A program made the position numbers and the translations under genes. This document shows positions 17,775 to 26,031 of a DNA stretch of 50,966 nucleotides, piece after piece. Numbering within the stretch: position 1 is the first letter of the stretch; each line of letters opens with the position of its first letter. The notes beneath the pieces are model-generated. The model was given only the letters and a program-made list of their open reading frames with translations. It was not told where the DNA came from and made no database searches. The stretch is from the NCBI GenBank assembly GCA_016219905.1, contig JACRKA010000060.1, forward strand, positions 1 to 50,966. Reading direction: 5' to 3'. This stretch comes from Verrucomicrobiota bacterium. GTDB lineage: Bacteria; Verrucomicrobiota; Verrucomicrobiia; CAIQCK01.

Positions 17775-17883
17775 GGCCCCGGAGGGGCCATATGAGAACA
17801 GCCCGGTGTTCCAGGGCATGTTGCCCAAACACATGATTGGCGGCGGGAGCAGGCGGGCTATTCTCATCGCGCCCCGATGGGGC
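17775..17883. repeat. Composite palindromic repeat (GGCCCC-GGA-GGGGCC / GCCCC-GAT-GGGGC ends)
   Basis: Left hairpin 17775-17789, right hairpin 17871-17883, inner inverted match TATGAGAACAGCCCG vs reverse complement of CGGGCTATTCTCATC. Confidence 0.75.
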
Positions 17884-18165
17884 GGCAACAGATGGGGACT
17901 GTTGTCTCCCCAACGCCGCGATCAACTCATCCATCCTGTTCGCGATAAGCTGCATGTTGGATTGATGCCGGAACACTGACGCGTTTCGCTGCCCCGCGCC
18001 GTCAACGCGGCTCCAAGAACAAGCCGCTGTCAGAAAATCCTGTAGCCGCCACGGCCCCCGTGTGGCAGACTGCGCCCCGCCGTGAAACCCGACGGCCCGC
18101 AAGAACCAACCGTTGCGCAGGCGGCACCACCGACCGCCGCCGCGCTCCATTGGCAGGAGACGACC

Positions 18166-19551
18166 ATGACCACCCCGAACGACCCGACCCTTTCCCAAAC
18201 CACCACGCGCCGTGACTTCCTGAGGAAGTCCGCCGTCGCCAGTGGCGGCGCGTTGCTGGCCGGCCTGGACATCGCGCGATTTGCGCATGCGCAGTTCCAG
18301 TCAGAGACCACTTTTGGCGGCGCGTTCCGGCTCGCGCTCATCGGCTGCGGCCAGCGCGGCATCGCCGCGTTTCTCAACGCGGTCAACAACCTGGTGACTT
18401 TCGAAGACCGCTCGCGCAAACCCGTCAACGTGCCCGTGAAGTTGATGGCGGTGGCCGACGTGTCCGCCGAGCGGGTCACCACCTGCCTCAAATACCTCCA
18501 GCAACAGTGCCCGCGGCACATTGACGTGCCGCGGGAGCGCCAGTTTGTGGGCTTCGACGCCTACCAGAAGGCGATCCCGTTCGGCGACATGGCGCTGCTG
18601 TGCACGCCGCCGGGATTCCGGCCGATGCAGTTCGAGGCGGCGGTGGCGGCCAGCAAACACGTCTTCATGGAGACGCCGGTCGCCGTGGACGCGCCCGGTT
18701 TCCGCCGCATCCTGGCCGCCAACCTGGAGGCCAAGAAGCGCGGCCTCGTGGTCGCCGTGGGCCATCACCTGCGTCACAGCCAGACGCATTGCGATGCGAT
18801 CAAGCAGGTCCACGAGGGCCGGCTCGGCGACCTGTTGTTCACGCGGGCCTATCACAACACCGCCGGCGTCTGGAACCGCCCCCGCGTTGCCGGCATCAAC
18901 GAGATGCAGTATCAGATCCACAACTGGTATCACTTCATCTGGCTCAGCGGCGACCACATCGTCGAGCAGCTTGTTCACGGCATTGACGTGTGCAACTGGA
19001 TGGCCAAGGGCCGTCCCGTGGAGGCCAAGGCCATCGGCGGCCGCCAGGTCCGCATCGCCAAAGACATCGGTGAGCTGTTCGACCACTTCGCCGTCGAGTT
19101 CACCTACGCCAGCGGCGTGAGGGGCTTCGCCCAGTGCCGCCACATGCCCGGCTGCTGGGACTCGGTCACCCATTCCGCGCACGGTCCCACCGGCTGGCTG
19201 GAAATGGACGGCGCGGCCGACAAAGGCGTCGTTTATCCCAAAGGCCTCCAACCGGAAGCCATGCCTACGGCCGGCGTCGAGGGGCATCAGGCGGAGATCA
19301 ATGATTGCTTCACCGCCCTGCTGATACGCAAACCCTACAACGAACTGGACTGGGCCGCCGAAAGCACCATGACCGCCATCATGGGCCGCATGGCCGCCTA
19401 CTCCGGCAAGATCGTCACCTGGGACGAGGCGGTGAAATCGGAGCTGTCCTACGCGCCGGACAAACTCGCTTGGGACGCCGTGCCAAAGTCCGTGCCCGGC
19501 CCCGACGGCGTCTATCCCTGCGCCACGCCCGGCGTGACCAAGGCGCTCTGA
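18166..19551 (+). CDS. Gfo/Idh/MocA family oxidoreductase, TAT signal
   Basis: TTTRRDFLRKSAVASGGALLAG twin-arginine motif; LALIGCGQRG Rossmann motif; HVFMETPVAVD. Confidence 0.9.
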   Translation: MTTPNDPTLSQTTTRRDFLRKSAVASGGALLAGLDIARFAHAQFQSETTFGGAFRLALIGCGQRGIAAFLNAVNNLVTFEDRSRKPVNVPVKLMAVADVSAERVTTCLKYLQQQCPRHIDVPRERQFVGFDAYQKAIPFGDMALLCTPPGFRPMQFEAAVAASKHVFMETPVAVDAPGFRRILAANLEAKKRGLVVAVGHHLRHSQTHCDAIKQVHEGRLGDLLFTRAYHNTAGVWNRPRVAGINEMQYQIHNWYHFIWLSGDHIVEQLVHGIDVCNWMAKGRPVEAKAIGGRQVRIAKDIGELFDHFAVEFTYASGVRGFAQCRHMPGCWDSVTHSAHGPTGWLEMDGAADKGVVYPKGLQPEAMPTAGVEGHQAEINDCFTALLIRKPYNELDWAAESTMTAIMGRMAAYSGKIVTWDEAVKSELSYAPDKLAWDAVPKSVPGPDGVYPCATPGVTKAL

Positions 19552-19575
19552 GCGCGGCAAGACCCGGCCCTTCGC

Positions 19576-20604
19576 ATGAAAGACATCAACGTCGCCGTCG
19601 TCGGCCTCGGGTTCATGGGCGCGACGCACATCAAGGCCTATCGCAAAGTCCCCGCCGCGCGCCTCGCCGCCATCTGCGACGCCGCGCGCCTGCCCGTGGA
19701 CGGCGACCTCTCCCGCATCAGCGGCAACGTCGGCACCGCCGAGCCGCTGAAGCTCGACATGACGCAGGTCAAGGCCACGAAGAACTTCAATGACCTGCTC
19801 GCCGACCCGGCGATTGACCTCATTGACCTCTGCGTCCCGACCTCCGCGCATCCGAAGCTCTCTATCGCTGCACTCAAGGCCGGCAAGCACGTCGTTTGCG
19901 AGAAGCCACTCGCGCGCACCTCGGCCCTCGCCCGCGACATCGTCACCGCCGCCGCGTCGGCGAAAGGTTTCTTCATGCCGGCGATGTGCCTGCGGTTCGT
20001 GCCGGAATGGGCCTGGGTCAAGAAAGCCATCGCGCAGCAGACCTACGGCCGCGTGCTGGCGGCGCGGTTCCGGCGCGTGGCCGAGCCGCCGGGCTGGTCG
20101 AAGGACTTCATGGATGGCGCGAAGTCCGGCGGCGCGCTGCTGGACCTGCACATCCACGACACCGACTTCGTGCAGTTCTGTTTCGGCCGGCCGCGCGCGG
20201 TCTATTCGACCGGCTTCAGCGCGCTGAGCGGCGCGGTGGACCACGTCGTCACCCAATACACCGTCGCAAGCGGCGCGTGCGTCACTGCCGAGGGCGGCTG
20301 GGCGATGACGCCCGGCTTCGGCTTCAACATGGCCTACACGGTCCTCTTCGAGAACGCGACGGCCGACTACGACCTCGCCCGCGGTGCCGACGCGCTCAAG
20401 CTGTTCGAGAAAGGCCAGAAGCCGCGCGTGATCACAACCGAAGGCGACGGCTACATCGGCGAGCTGTCGCACATGGTCGAGAGCATCCGGGCCAACAAGC
20501 CCCCGACCATCGTCACCGGCCGCGACGGCCTCAGCGCGGTGGAGATTTGCGAAGCAGAGGAGAAGTCCATCCAGACCGGCCAGATCGTGCCACTGGGGAC
20601 TTGA
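19576..20604 (+). CDS. Gfo/Idh/MocA family oxidoreductase (no signal peptide)
   Basis: MKDINVAVVGLGFMGATHIKAYRKVPAARLAAICD...GKHVVCEKPLA. Confidence 0.93.
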   Translation: MKDINVAVVGLGFMGATHIKAYRKVPAARLAAICDAARLPVDGDLSRISGNVGTAEPLKLDMTQVKATKNFNDLLADPAIDLIDLCVPTSAHPKLSIAALKAGKHVVCEKPLARTSALARDIVTAAASAKGFFMPAMCLRFVPEWAWVKKAIAQQTYGRVLAARFRRVAEPPGWSKDFMDGAKSGGALLDLHIHDTDFVQFCFGRPRAVYSTGFSALSGAVDHVVTQYTVASGACVTAEGGWAMTPGFGFNMAYTVLFENATADYDLARGADALKLFEKGQKPRVITTEGDGYIGELSHMVESIRANKPPTIVTGRDGLSAVEICEAEEKSIQTGQIVPLGT

Positions 20605-20615
20605 GACGAACTTCA

Positions 20616-21995
20616 ATGAGCCAAGAACCCGAGCCGAGTCCCTCATCGAAACAAACCGCGAACATCTCACGCCGCCGGTTTCTCGCGGCGGCCGGCGGCG
20701 CGCTCGCCGCGCCGATGATCGTGCCGGCCAGCGTCCTCGGCCAGAACCCGCCGAGCAGCAAACTCAACGTCGCCTTCATCGGCTGCGGGGGCCGTGGCAC
20801 TGCCAACCTCAGCGGCCTCAGCGAACAGAACTTCGTCGCGTTCTGCGACGTGGACACGCGCCGTTGCGCGGCGGCGTTGAAGAAACATCCGGAGGTGAAG
20901 CTCTACCGGGACTTCCGCCGGATGCTCGACGAGAAGGGCAAAGAGATTGACGCGGTGGCCGTCTCGACGCCCGACCACACGCACGCCGTCGCGGCGATGG
21001 CCGCCATCAAGCGCGGCAAGCACGTTTATTGCGAGAAGCCGCTCGCGCATTCCATCGGCGAGGTCCGCGCGCTGATGGCCGCCGCGCGCCGCCACAAGGT
21101 CGTCACGCAGTTGGGCAACCAAGGGCATTCCTCCGAGCACATCCGGCTCATGTGCGAATGGATCTGGGACGGCGCCATCGGCAACGTCCACACCATCCAC
21201 GCCGTTTCGCGGGTGATCCACTGCAAGATCGAACTCCTGCCGCAGCTCAGCGAGCGCCCGCCCGTGCCGCCGGAGTTGGATTGGGACCAGTGGCTCGGCC
21301 CCGCAAAGGCCCGGCCGTATCAGCCGCTCTACGTGCCGAACACCTGGCGCGGCTGGAGCGCGTTCGGCTGCGGCGCGATCGGCGACTGGGTCTGCCACGT
21401 CGTGGACCCGTCGTTCTGGGCGCTCGACCTCGGCGCACCGGCGACCATCCAGGCGCAGGCGAAGGATTACGACCCGAAGAAGCACGGCGAGACGTTCCCT
21501 GCCGGATCGATTGTGACGTATGAGTTTCCTGCGAAAGGCAAGCGCGGCCCGGTCAAACTCGTCTGGTTCGACGGCGCGGAAAAACCGCCGCGGCCCGCCG
21601 ATATGGATCCTGAGAAAGAAGACAAGGTTCCCGAGACCGGCGCGATCATCATGGGCGACAAAGGCACCCTCGTCCACGGTTCGCACGGCGCGGGCGGCCT
21701 GCATCTCATCCCGTGGGCGAAGATGAGCGATTACAAGCAGCGCCTGCCGGAGAAAAAACTCCCACGCGTCCGCAACCACCACCAGGACTGGCTGGACGCC
21801 ATCAAGGAAGGCCGCCAAGCCGGCTCGAACTTCGACTACGGCGGCCTGCTCACCGAGATCGCGCTGCTGGGCATCATCGCCATCAAGTTCCTCGGCCGGA
21901 AACTGGAGTGGGACGCGCAGAAGATGAAGTTCACCAACTGCCGCGAAGCCAACCAATTCATCAACCCGCCGTATCGCGCGGGCTGGAGCCTGTAA
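20616..21995 (+). CDS. Gfo/Idh/MocA family oxidoreductase, TAT signal
   Basis: ISRRRFLAAAGGALAAPMIVPASVLG; LNVAFIGCGGRGTANLSGL; GKHVYCEKPLAHSIGEVRAL. Confidence 0.93.
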   Translation: MSQEPEPSPSSKQTANISRRRFLAAAGGALAAPMIVPASVLGQNPPSSKLNVAFIGCGGRGTANLSGLSEQNFVAFCDVDTRRCAAALKKHPEVKLYRDFRRMLDEKGKEIDAVAVSTPDHTHAVAAMAAIKRGKHVYCEKPLAHSIGEVRALMAAARRHKVVTQLGNQGHSSEHIRLMCEWIWDGAIGNVHTIHAVSRVIHCKIELLPQLSERPPVPPELDWDQWLGPAKARPYQPLYVPNTWRGWSAFGCGAIGDWVCHVVDPSFWALDLGAPATIQAQAKDYDPKKHGETFPAGSIVTYEFPAKGKRGPVKLVWFDGAEKPPRPADMDPEKEDKVPETGAIIMGDKGTLVHGSHGAGGLHLIPWAKMSDYKQRLPEKKLPRVRNHHQDWLDAIKEGRQAGSNFDYGGLLTEIALLGIIAIKFLGRKLEWDAQKMKFTNCREANQFINPPYRAGWSL

Positions 21996-22022
21996 AGCAC
22001 ATCAGAGAAGAAAGAGCCAACC

Positions 22023-23399
22023 ATGAACCACACGCCATCCAACGCCAAAAACGAAACCACCCGCGCCACCACGCGCCGCGAATTCATCAAGACCAGCGGG
22101 CAACTCGCCGCGGCGTCCGCGCTCGCGGGAGTTGTGTTGCCGCACGTCCACGCCGCCAGCGACGACACCGTCCGGCTGGCTATCATCGGCTGCGGCCCGC
22201 GCGGCACCGGCGCGGTGGGCAACGCCTTCTCCGCGCCCGACAGCCCGTTCAAGCTCGTCGCGATGGCCGACCTGTTCGATGAGAAACTGCAGAGGGCACA
22301 CGCCGCCCTCACAAAGCAGTTTCCCGAGCACATGGACGTGCCGAGCGAACGCCAGTTCATCGGCTTCGACGCGTTCCAGAAGGCGATGGACTGCATCCGG
22401 CCCGGCACGGGCGACATCGCGATGCTGACCACGCGCGCGGCGTTCCGCCCGACCCACTTCCGGCACGCCGTCGCCCGCGGTCTGAACATCTTCATGGAGA
22501 AATCCTTCGCGGCCGACGCGGGCGGCATCAAGATCCTGCTCAAGGTCAACGAGGACGCGCTCGCCAAGGGCCTCAAGGTCGCCTGCGGCTTTCAATGCCG
22601 CCACTCCACCGCGCGGCAGGCGCTCATCGCCAAGATGCGCAAAGGCGACATCGGCGACGTGACCTTCATCCGCGCCTACCGCATGCAGTCCGGCGGCATG
22701 ATGGGCCCGCACAAGGCCGACGCCGACGAACTTATCTGGCAGATCAAACAGCCCGTCGCACTCCTCTGGTCCAGCGGCGGCACCTGGATGGAGAACATGA
22801 TCCACCAGGTGGACGAGTGCTGCTGGATCAAGGACGCGTGGCCCGTCAGCGCCCACGGCATGGGCGGCCGCGCGCCGCACAGCACCGATTGCAGCCAGAA
22901 CTTCGACAACTACACCATCGAATACACCTTCGCCGACGGCGCGAAGGCGCTCGTGCAGGGCCGCTTCTGGCCCGGCTGCTACAACGAGTTCGCCACGTTC
23001 GTCCACGGCACCAAGTGCGCCGCGCAGTTCTCCGGCATGACCCACGCCGCGACCGTCCAGACCTACAAGGACCAGCGCATCGCCAACGACAACATCACCT
23101 GGCAGGCGGAAAAGGAAGCGTGCGGCCCGTGGGATGCCGAGTGGCGCGACTTCCTCGACGCCATCCGCAAGAACCAGCCGTATAACGAACTGAAACGCGC
23201 CGCCCTCTCCAACCTCGTCTCCCTCATGGGCCGCGCCGCGGTCCACTCCGGCCGCATCGTCACGTGGGAAGAGGCCACCTCGTCCACCTTCCGCTTCTGC
23301 GACGTGGACACCCTCACGCCCGACAGCAAACCGCCCTTCATGCCCGACGCCCAAGGCCGCTACCCCGCACCCATCCCCGGCAAGTGGAAGGAGATTTGA
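22023..23399 (+). CDS. Gfo/Idh/MocA family oxidoreductase, TAT signal
   Basis: TTRREFIKTSGQLAAASALAGVVLPHVHA; RLAIIGCGPRGTGAV; shares (I/M)DVP(R/S)ERQF(V/I)GFDA(Y/F)QKA(I/M) with the first paralogue. Confidence 0.9.
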   Translation: MNHTPSNAKNETTRATTRREFIKTSGQLAAASALAGVVLPHVHAASDDTVRLAIIGCGPRGTGAVGNAFSAPDSPFKLVAMADLFDEKLQRAHAALTKQFPEHMDVPSERQFIGFDAFQKAMDCIRPGTGDIAMLTTRAAFRPTHFRHAVARGLNIFMEKSFAADAGGIKILLKVNEDALAKGLKVACGFQCRHSTARQALIAKMRKGDIGDVTFIRAYRMQSGGMMGPHKADADELIWQIKQPVALLWSSGGTWMENMIHQVDECCWIKDAWPVSAHGMGGRAPHSTDCSQNFDNYTIEYTFADGAKALVQGRFWPGCYNEFATFVHGTKCAAQFSGMTHAATVQTYKDQRIANDNITWQAEKEACGPWDAEWRDFLDAIRKNQPYNELKRAALSNLVSLMGRAAVHSGRIVTWEEATSSTFRFCDVDTLTPDSKPPFMPDAQGRYPAPIPGKWKEI

Positions 23400-23438
23400 G
23401 TTCAGTAAGAACACCGAAAACCGCATACCGGACGGACA

Positions 23439-23759
23439 ATGAAATACATCGCCACTTTCTTGTGTGGCTTTTCGGCGATTCTTTTCCTGAGCGCATACAC
23501 ATACGCAAAGGTGATTGTTCAAGGCATTCCGGCCTACGAGTTCCAAGGTGGACACGGTTTCGCTCTGAACGCTCCCATTTGGGGATGCGGCATTATCGGA
23601 CTAATCATCGGAATCGGCGGGCTGATAGTCCTCTGCGTTGCGGTTTTCACGGGCAGGACTGGTTGGTATAAATCACCGGCCATTGTGTGCTCGTTCCTGT
23701 TTCTGATTCCGTTCTTCAAGGCATGTTGGATTGTGGCGAGGGTTGTTTTCTCTTTTTAG
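23439..23759 (+). CDS. Hypothetical membrane protein (106 aa)
   Basis: Three hydrophobic segments; no recognised family; lower GC. Confidence 0.55.
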   Translation: MKYIATFLCGFSAILFLSAYTYAKVIVQGIPAYEFQGGHGFALNAPIWGCGIIGLIIGIGGLIVLCVAVFTGRTGWYKSPAIVCSFLFLIPFFKACWIVARVVFSF

Positions 23760-23848
23760 CATATAGAAAGCTCTTGGTTGCTAAGTGATTGATTTTGGTG
23801 CGCGCCTCCCATGCAACGGCTTGAGCAATCACTTCAATCATCACCACT

Positions 23849-23949
23849 ATGCACGAACCTGAATCCATCCCACCCACCACCCTCGACGCGCGGAGCCGCC
23901 ATGTGCTGGGTTTCCTCCTCGCGGCGCAGGCGGTGGTGGTGCTGCTGGT
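23849..23949 (+). repeat. Direct repeat copy A: truncated 5' end of the 24504..25220 gene
   Basis: Encodes MHEPESIPPTTLDARSRHVLGFLLAAQAVVVLL, matching MHEPESMPSTTLDARSRHALGFLLAAQAVVVLL at 24504; about 11 differences in ~100 bp by eye, mostly third positions; similarity ends abruptly after CTGCTGG. Confidence 0.92.
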
Positions 23950-24031
23950 CAGAGCCAACGTCGCGCGGCTTGCCAACGGCTGAGGGTTCTGCCAGATTTG
24001 CCGCGCAAGCAACCAACGGAAGGAAACGAAG

Positions 24032-24247
24032 ATGATTTTTCACGTGAAACTTGAGAAGGCGGAGGACGGCTGGATTGTGGCGGAGTGTCCGGCGCTGCCG
24101 GGTTGCGTGTCGCAGGGCAAAGACGAAAAGGAAGCCTTGGAGAACATCAAAGAGGCGATCACGGCGTGGTTGTGGGCCGAAGACCAGAAAGTGGTCGCTG
24201 GTCTCGCTCAAACGCCTGGCCAAATCCCCCTCACCGTGGCGGTCTGA
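24032..24247 (+). CDS. hicB: HicB-family antitoxin
   Basis: MIFHVKLEKAEDGWIVAECPALPGCVSQGKDEKEALENIKEAITAWL: typical HicB partial RNase-H-fold sequence. Confidence 0.93.
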   Translation: MIFHVKLEKAEDGWIVAECPALPGCVSQGKDEKEALENIKEAITAWLWAEDQKVVAGLAQTPGQIPLTVAV

Positions 24248-24252
24248 TCGTC

Positions 24253-24474
24253 ATGGGCCGTCTGGCAAACATCTCCGGCAAGGAGGCGGTCAAAGTATTT
24301 CAAAAGTCCGGCTGGCAGCCGGTCGGCCAAGTGGGCAGTCATCTGGTGATGGTCAAGCCCGGTGTCCGCGTCAACCTCTCGATCCCGCAGCATCGGGAAC
24401 TTTCCGTCGGCACGCTTCGCGCCCTTATCCGCTGTTCCGGCCTGACGGTGGACGAATTCCTCGCGCTGTTGTGA
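24253..24474 (+). CDS. hicA: HicA-family toxin (mRNA interferase)
   Basis: MGRLANISGKEAVKVFQKSGWQPVGQVGSHLVMVKPGVRVNLSIPQHRELSVGTLRALIRCSGLTVDEFLALL: GSH and HRELxxGTLRxLIR motifs. Confidence 0.93.
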   Translation: MGRLANISGKEAVKVFQKSGWQPVGQVGSHLVMVKPGVRVNLSIPQHRELSVGTLRALIRCSGLTVDEFLALL

Positions 24475-24503
24475 TGTCGGGCAGTAGATCGCCCATCGCT
24501 GCC

Positions 24504-25220
24504 ATGCACGAACCTGAATCCATGCCATCCACGACTCTCGACGCGCGGAGCCGGCACGCGCTGGGGTTTCTGCTCGCGGCGCAGGCGGTGGTGGTGTTGC
24601 TGGCCGGGCTGAACCTCGCCTGGGGCGGCACGCGCACGCCGTTGCCGGTGGGTGAGTTCGTGCGGTGGCGGGAGATTTTCTCGCTGGGCTTCGCCACGCC
24701 CGCGTCGGTGGTGCTGCAGTTTCTCGCGCTTTGGACGCTGGAGCGCGGCCGGCGCGATGCCACCGGGCCGCTGACGCTGTTCGCGCTGGCGGCGTGCTGG
24801 CTGGGCATCTCGATGGGCGTGCATGAACCGCTTAGCGCGGTCCGCCGCGCCGCCGGGCCGCGTCTGGCCGAGAGTTTTTGGTTCTGGAGGCAGGTCTTCA
24901 GCCACGCGGTCTTCTTCGCGGCCTACACGGCGATGTCGCTGGCGATGGCCTGGAGCCAGGTGCGCAATCCGCTACCGCAGCCGATGAGCCGGCGCGGGTT
25001 TGTCCTGTGCGTCGCCTGCGGTGTGTTGCTGGGCGCGGGCATCTTCTTCTCACAGCTTCCAGCCAAGGACATTCGCGTGGACCTGGCGGTGATGGCCCTC
25101 ACGCTGGCCGGTATCGAAGCGCTGCGCCGCCGTCGTCCGTTCGCGCGGCTGCCGCTGAACGTCACGCTCGAACTAGCCTACGCGCTGTCGCTGGTGGCGC
25201 TGGTGTGGGCGAAAATGTGA
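24504..25220 (+). CDS. Hypothetical multi-pass membrane protein (238 aa); 5' end is direct repeat copy B
   Basis: MHEPESMPSTTLDARSRHALGFLLAAQAVVVLLAGLNLAWGG...; several TM segments. Confidence 0.75.
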   Translation: MHEPESMPSTTLDARSRHALGFLLAAQAVVVLLAGLNLAWGGTRTPLPVGEFVRWREIFSLGFATPASVVLQFLALWTLERGRRDATGPLTLFALAACWLGISMGVHEPLSAVRRAAGPRLAESFWFWRQVFSHAVFFAAYTAMSLAMAWSQVRNPLPQPMSRRGFVLCVACGVLLGAGIFFSQLPAKDIRVDLAVMALTLAGIEALRRRRPFARLPLNVTLELAYALSLVALVWAKM

Positions 25221-25242
25221 GGCGTGGCAACGTGACATCTTC

Positions 25243-25391
25243 GGAGTGCGGCGGCTTGACGCCGCCTTGAAACCGGCCCGGCTTGACGGGCCGGGCGGTG
25301 TTCGCCGAAGCTGGCAACACGCGGCTTCCTCTGCATCACGCGACGCGTCAAGCCGCGTCGCTGCAAAGGCGCCGTCAAGCCGGCGCACTCC
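25243..25391. repeat. Full GCTTGA-loop quadruple-hairpin element with inverted termini
   Basis: GGAGTGCG...CGCACTCC ends; hairpins 25248-25265 (GCGGCG-GCTTGA-CGCCGC), 25273-25294 (CCGGCCCG-GCTTGA-CGGGCCGG), 25341-25360 (CGACGCG-TCAAGC-CGCGTCG), 25369-25386 (GCGCCG-TCAAGC-CGGCGC). Confidence 0.93.
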
Positions 25392-25511
25392 ACATCCTCG
25401 CACAAGCGGATTTGACGGGACTGCGCGGGTCGCGTAGGCTCCCCGCCAGTCATCGAGGCTGCTGATGCCGCCAGGACGCAAGCCGCGAACAACGACGACC
25501 GAGGACCGACC

Positions 25512-26021
25512 ATGAACAAACACCTGCCTCTCATTTGCCTCTGTCTGCTTGCCGCGCTGCCGCAGGCCCTCCGCGCCGAGGAGAAGGCTCAATTCCAGTT
25601 CGACGACCGCAAGTGGAATCCCGGATTCCAAGGCTATCGCGGAAGCGCCGCCGTCACGGAATACATCCTCGAAGGCGAATCCGGCAACAACTGGACCGAG
25701 CTGCTCACAGCGCAGTTCCTCGTCGGCGGGCAGAAGCGCGTCCTGCCCGAGGAGTTCGCCAAAGGGATGGAAGCCAGGCTGCGCAACATCGCCACCGGCA
25801 AGGTCACCTGGACCGTCATCAGTTCCAGCCCGACCGAAGTGATGTATGAGTGGTCGCTTGTGAAGGACCACATGCGGCCGGACGAACAGTCCATCGCGCG
25901 CGTCATCAAGAGCGGCGCAGGCCTCCACCTCGTCCACTACGCCACCCGCAAGGTTCCCATGAGCGACGCCGCGCGGCAAAAGTGGATCGGCCTCCTCAAC
26001 GCCGCCAAGATCGTGAAGTAA
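25512..26021 (+). CDS. Hypothetical secreted protein (169 aa)
   Basis: Signal peptide MNKHLPLICLCLLAALPQALRAEEKA. Confidence 0.65.
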   Translation: MNKHLPLICLCLLAALPQALRAEEKAQFQFDDRKWNPGFQGYRGSAAVTEYILEGESGNNWTELLTAQFLVGGQKRVLPEEFAKGMEARLRNIATGKVTWTVISSSPTEVMYEWSLVKDHMRPDEQSIARVIKSGAGLHLVHYATRKVPMSDAARQKWIGLLNAAKIVK

Positions 26022-26031
26022 CGCCGGCGCG

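Noticed and set aside
17707-18288. N-terminal two-thirds of the 272 aa minus ORF
   Set aside because: Covers the composite palindromic repeat and the 5' end of the divergently oriented oxidoreductase gene.
18301-20670. 789 aa antisense ORF opposite two Gfo/Idh/MocA genes
   Set aside because: Spans two well-supported sense genes and their intergenic gap; no recognisable domains.
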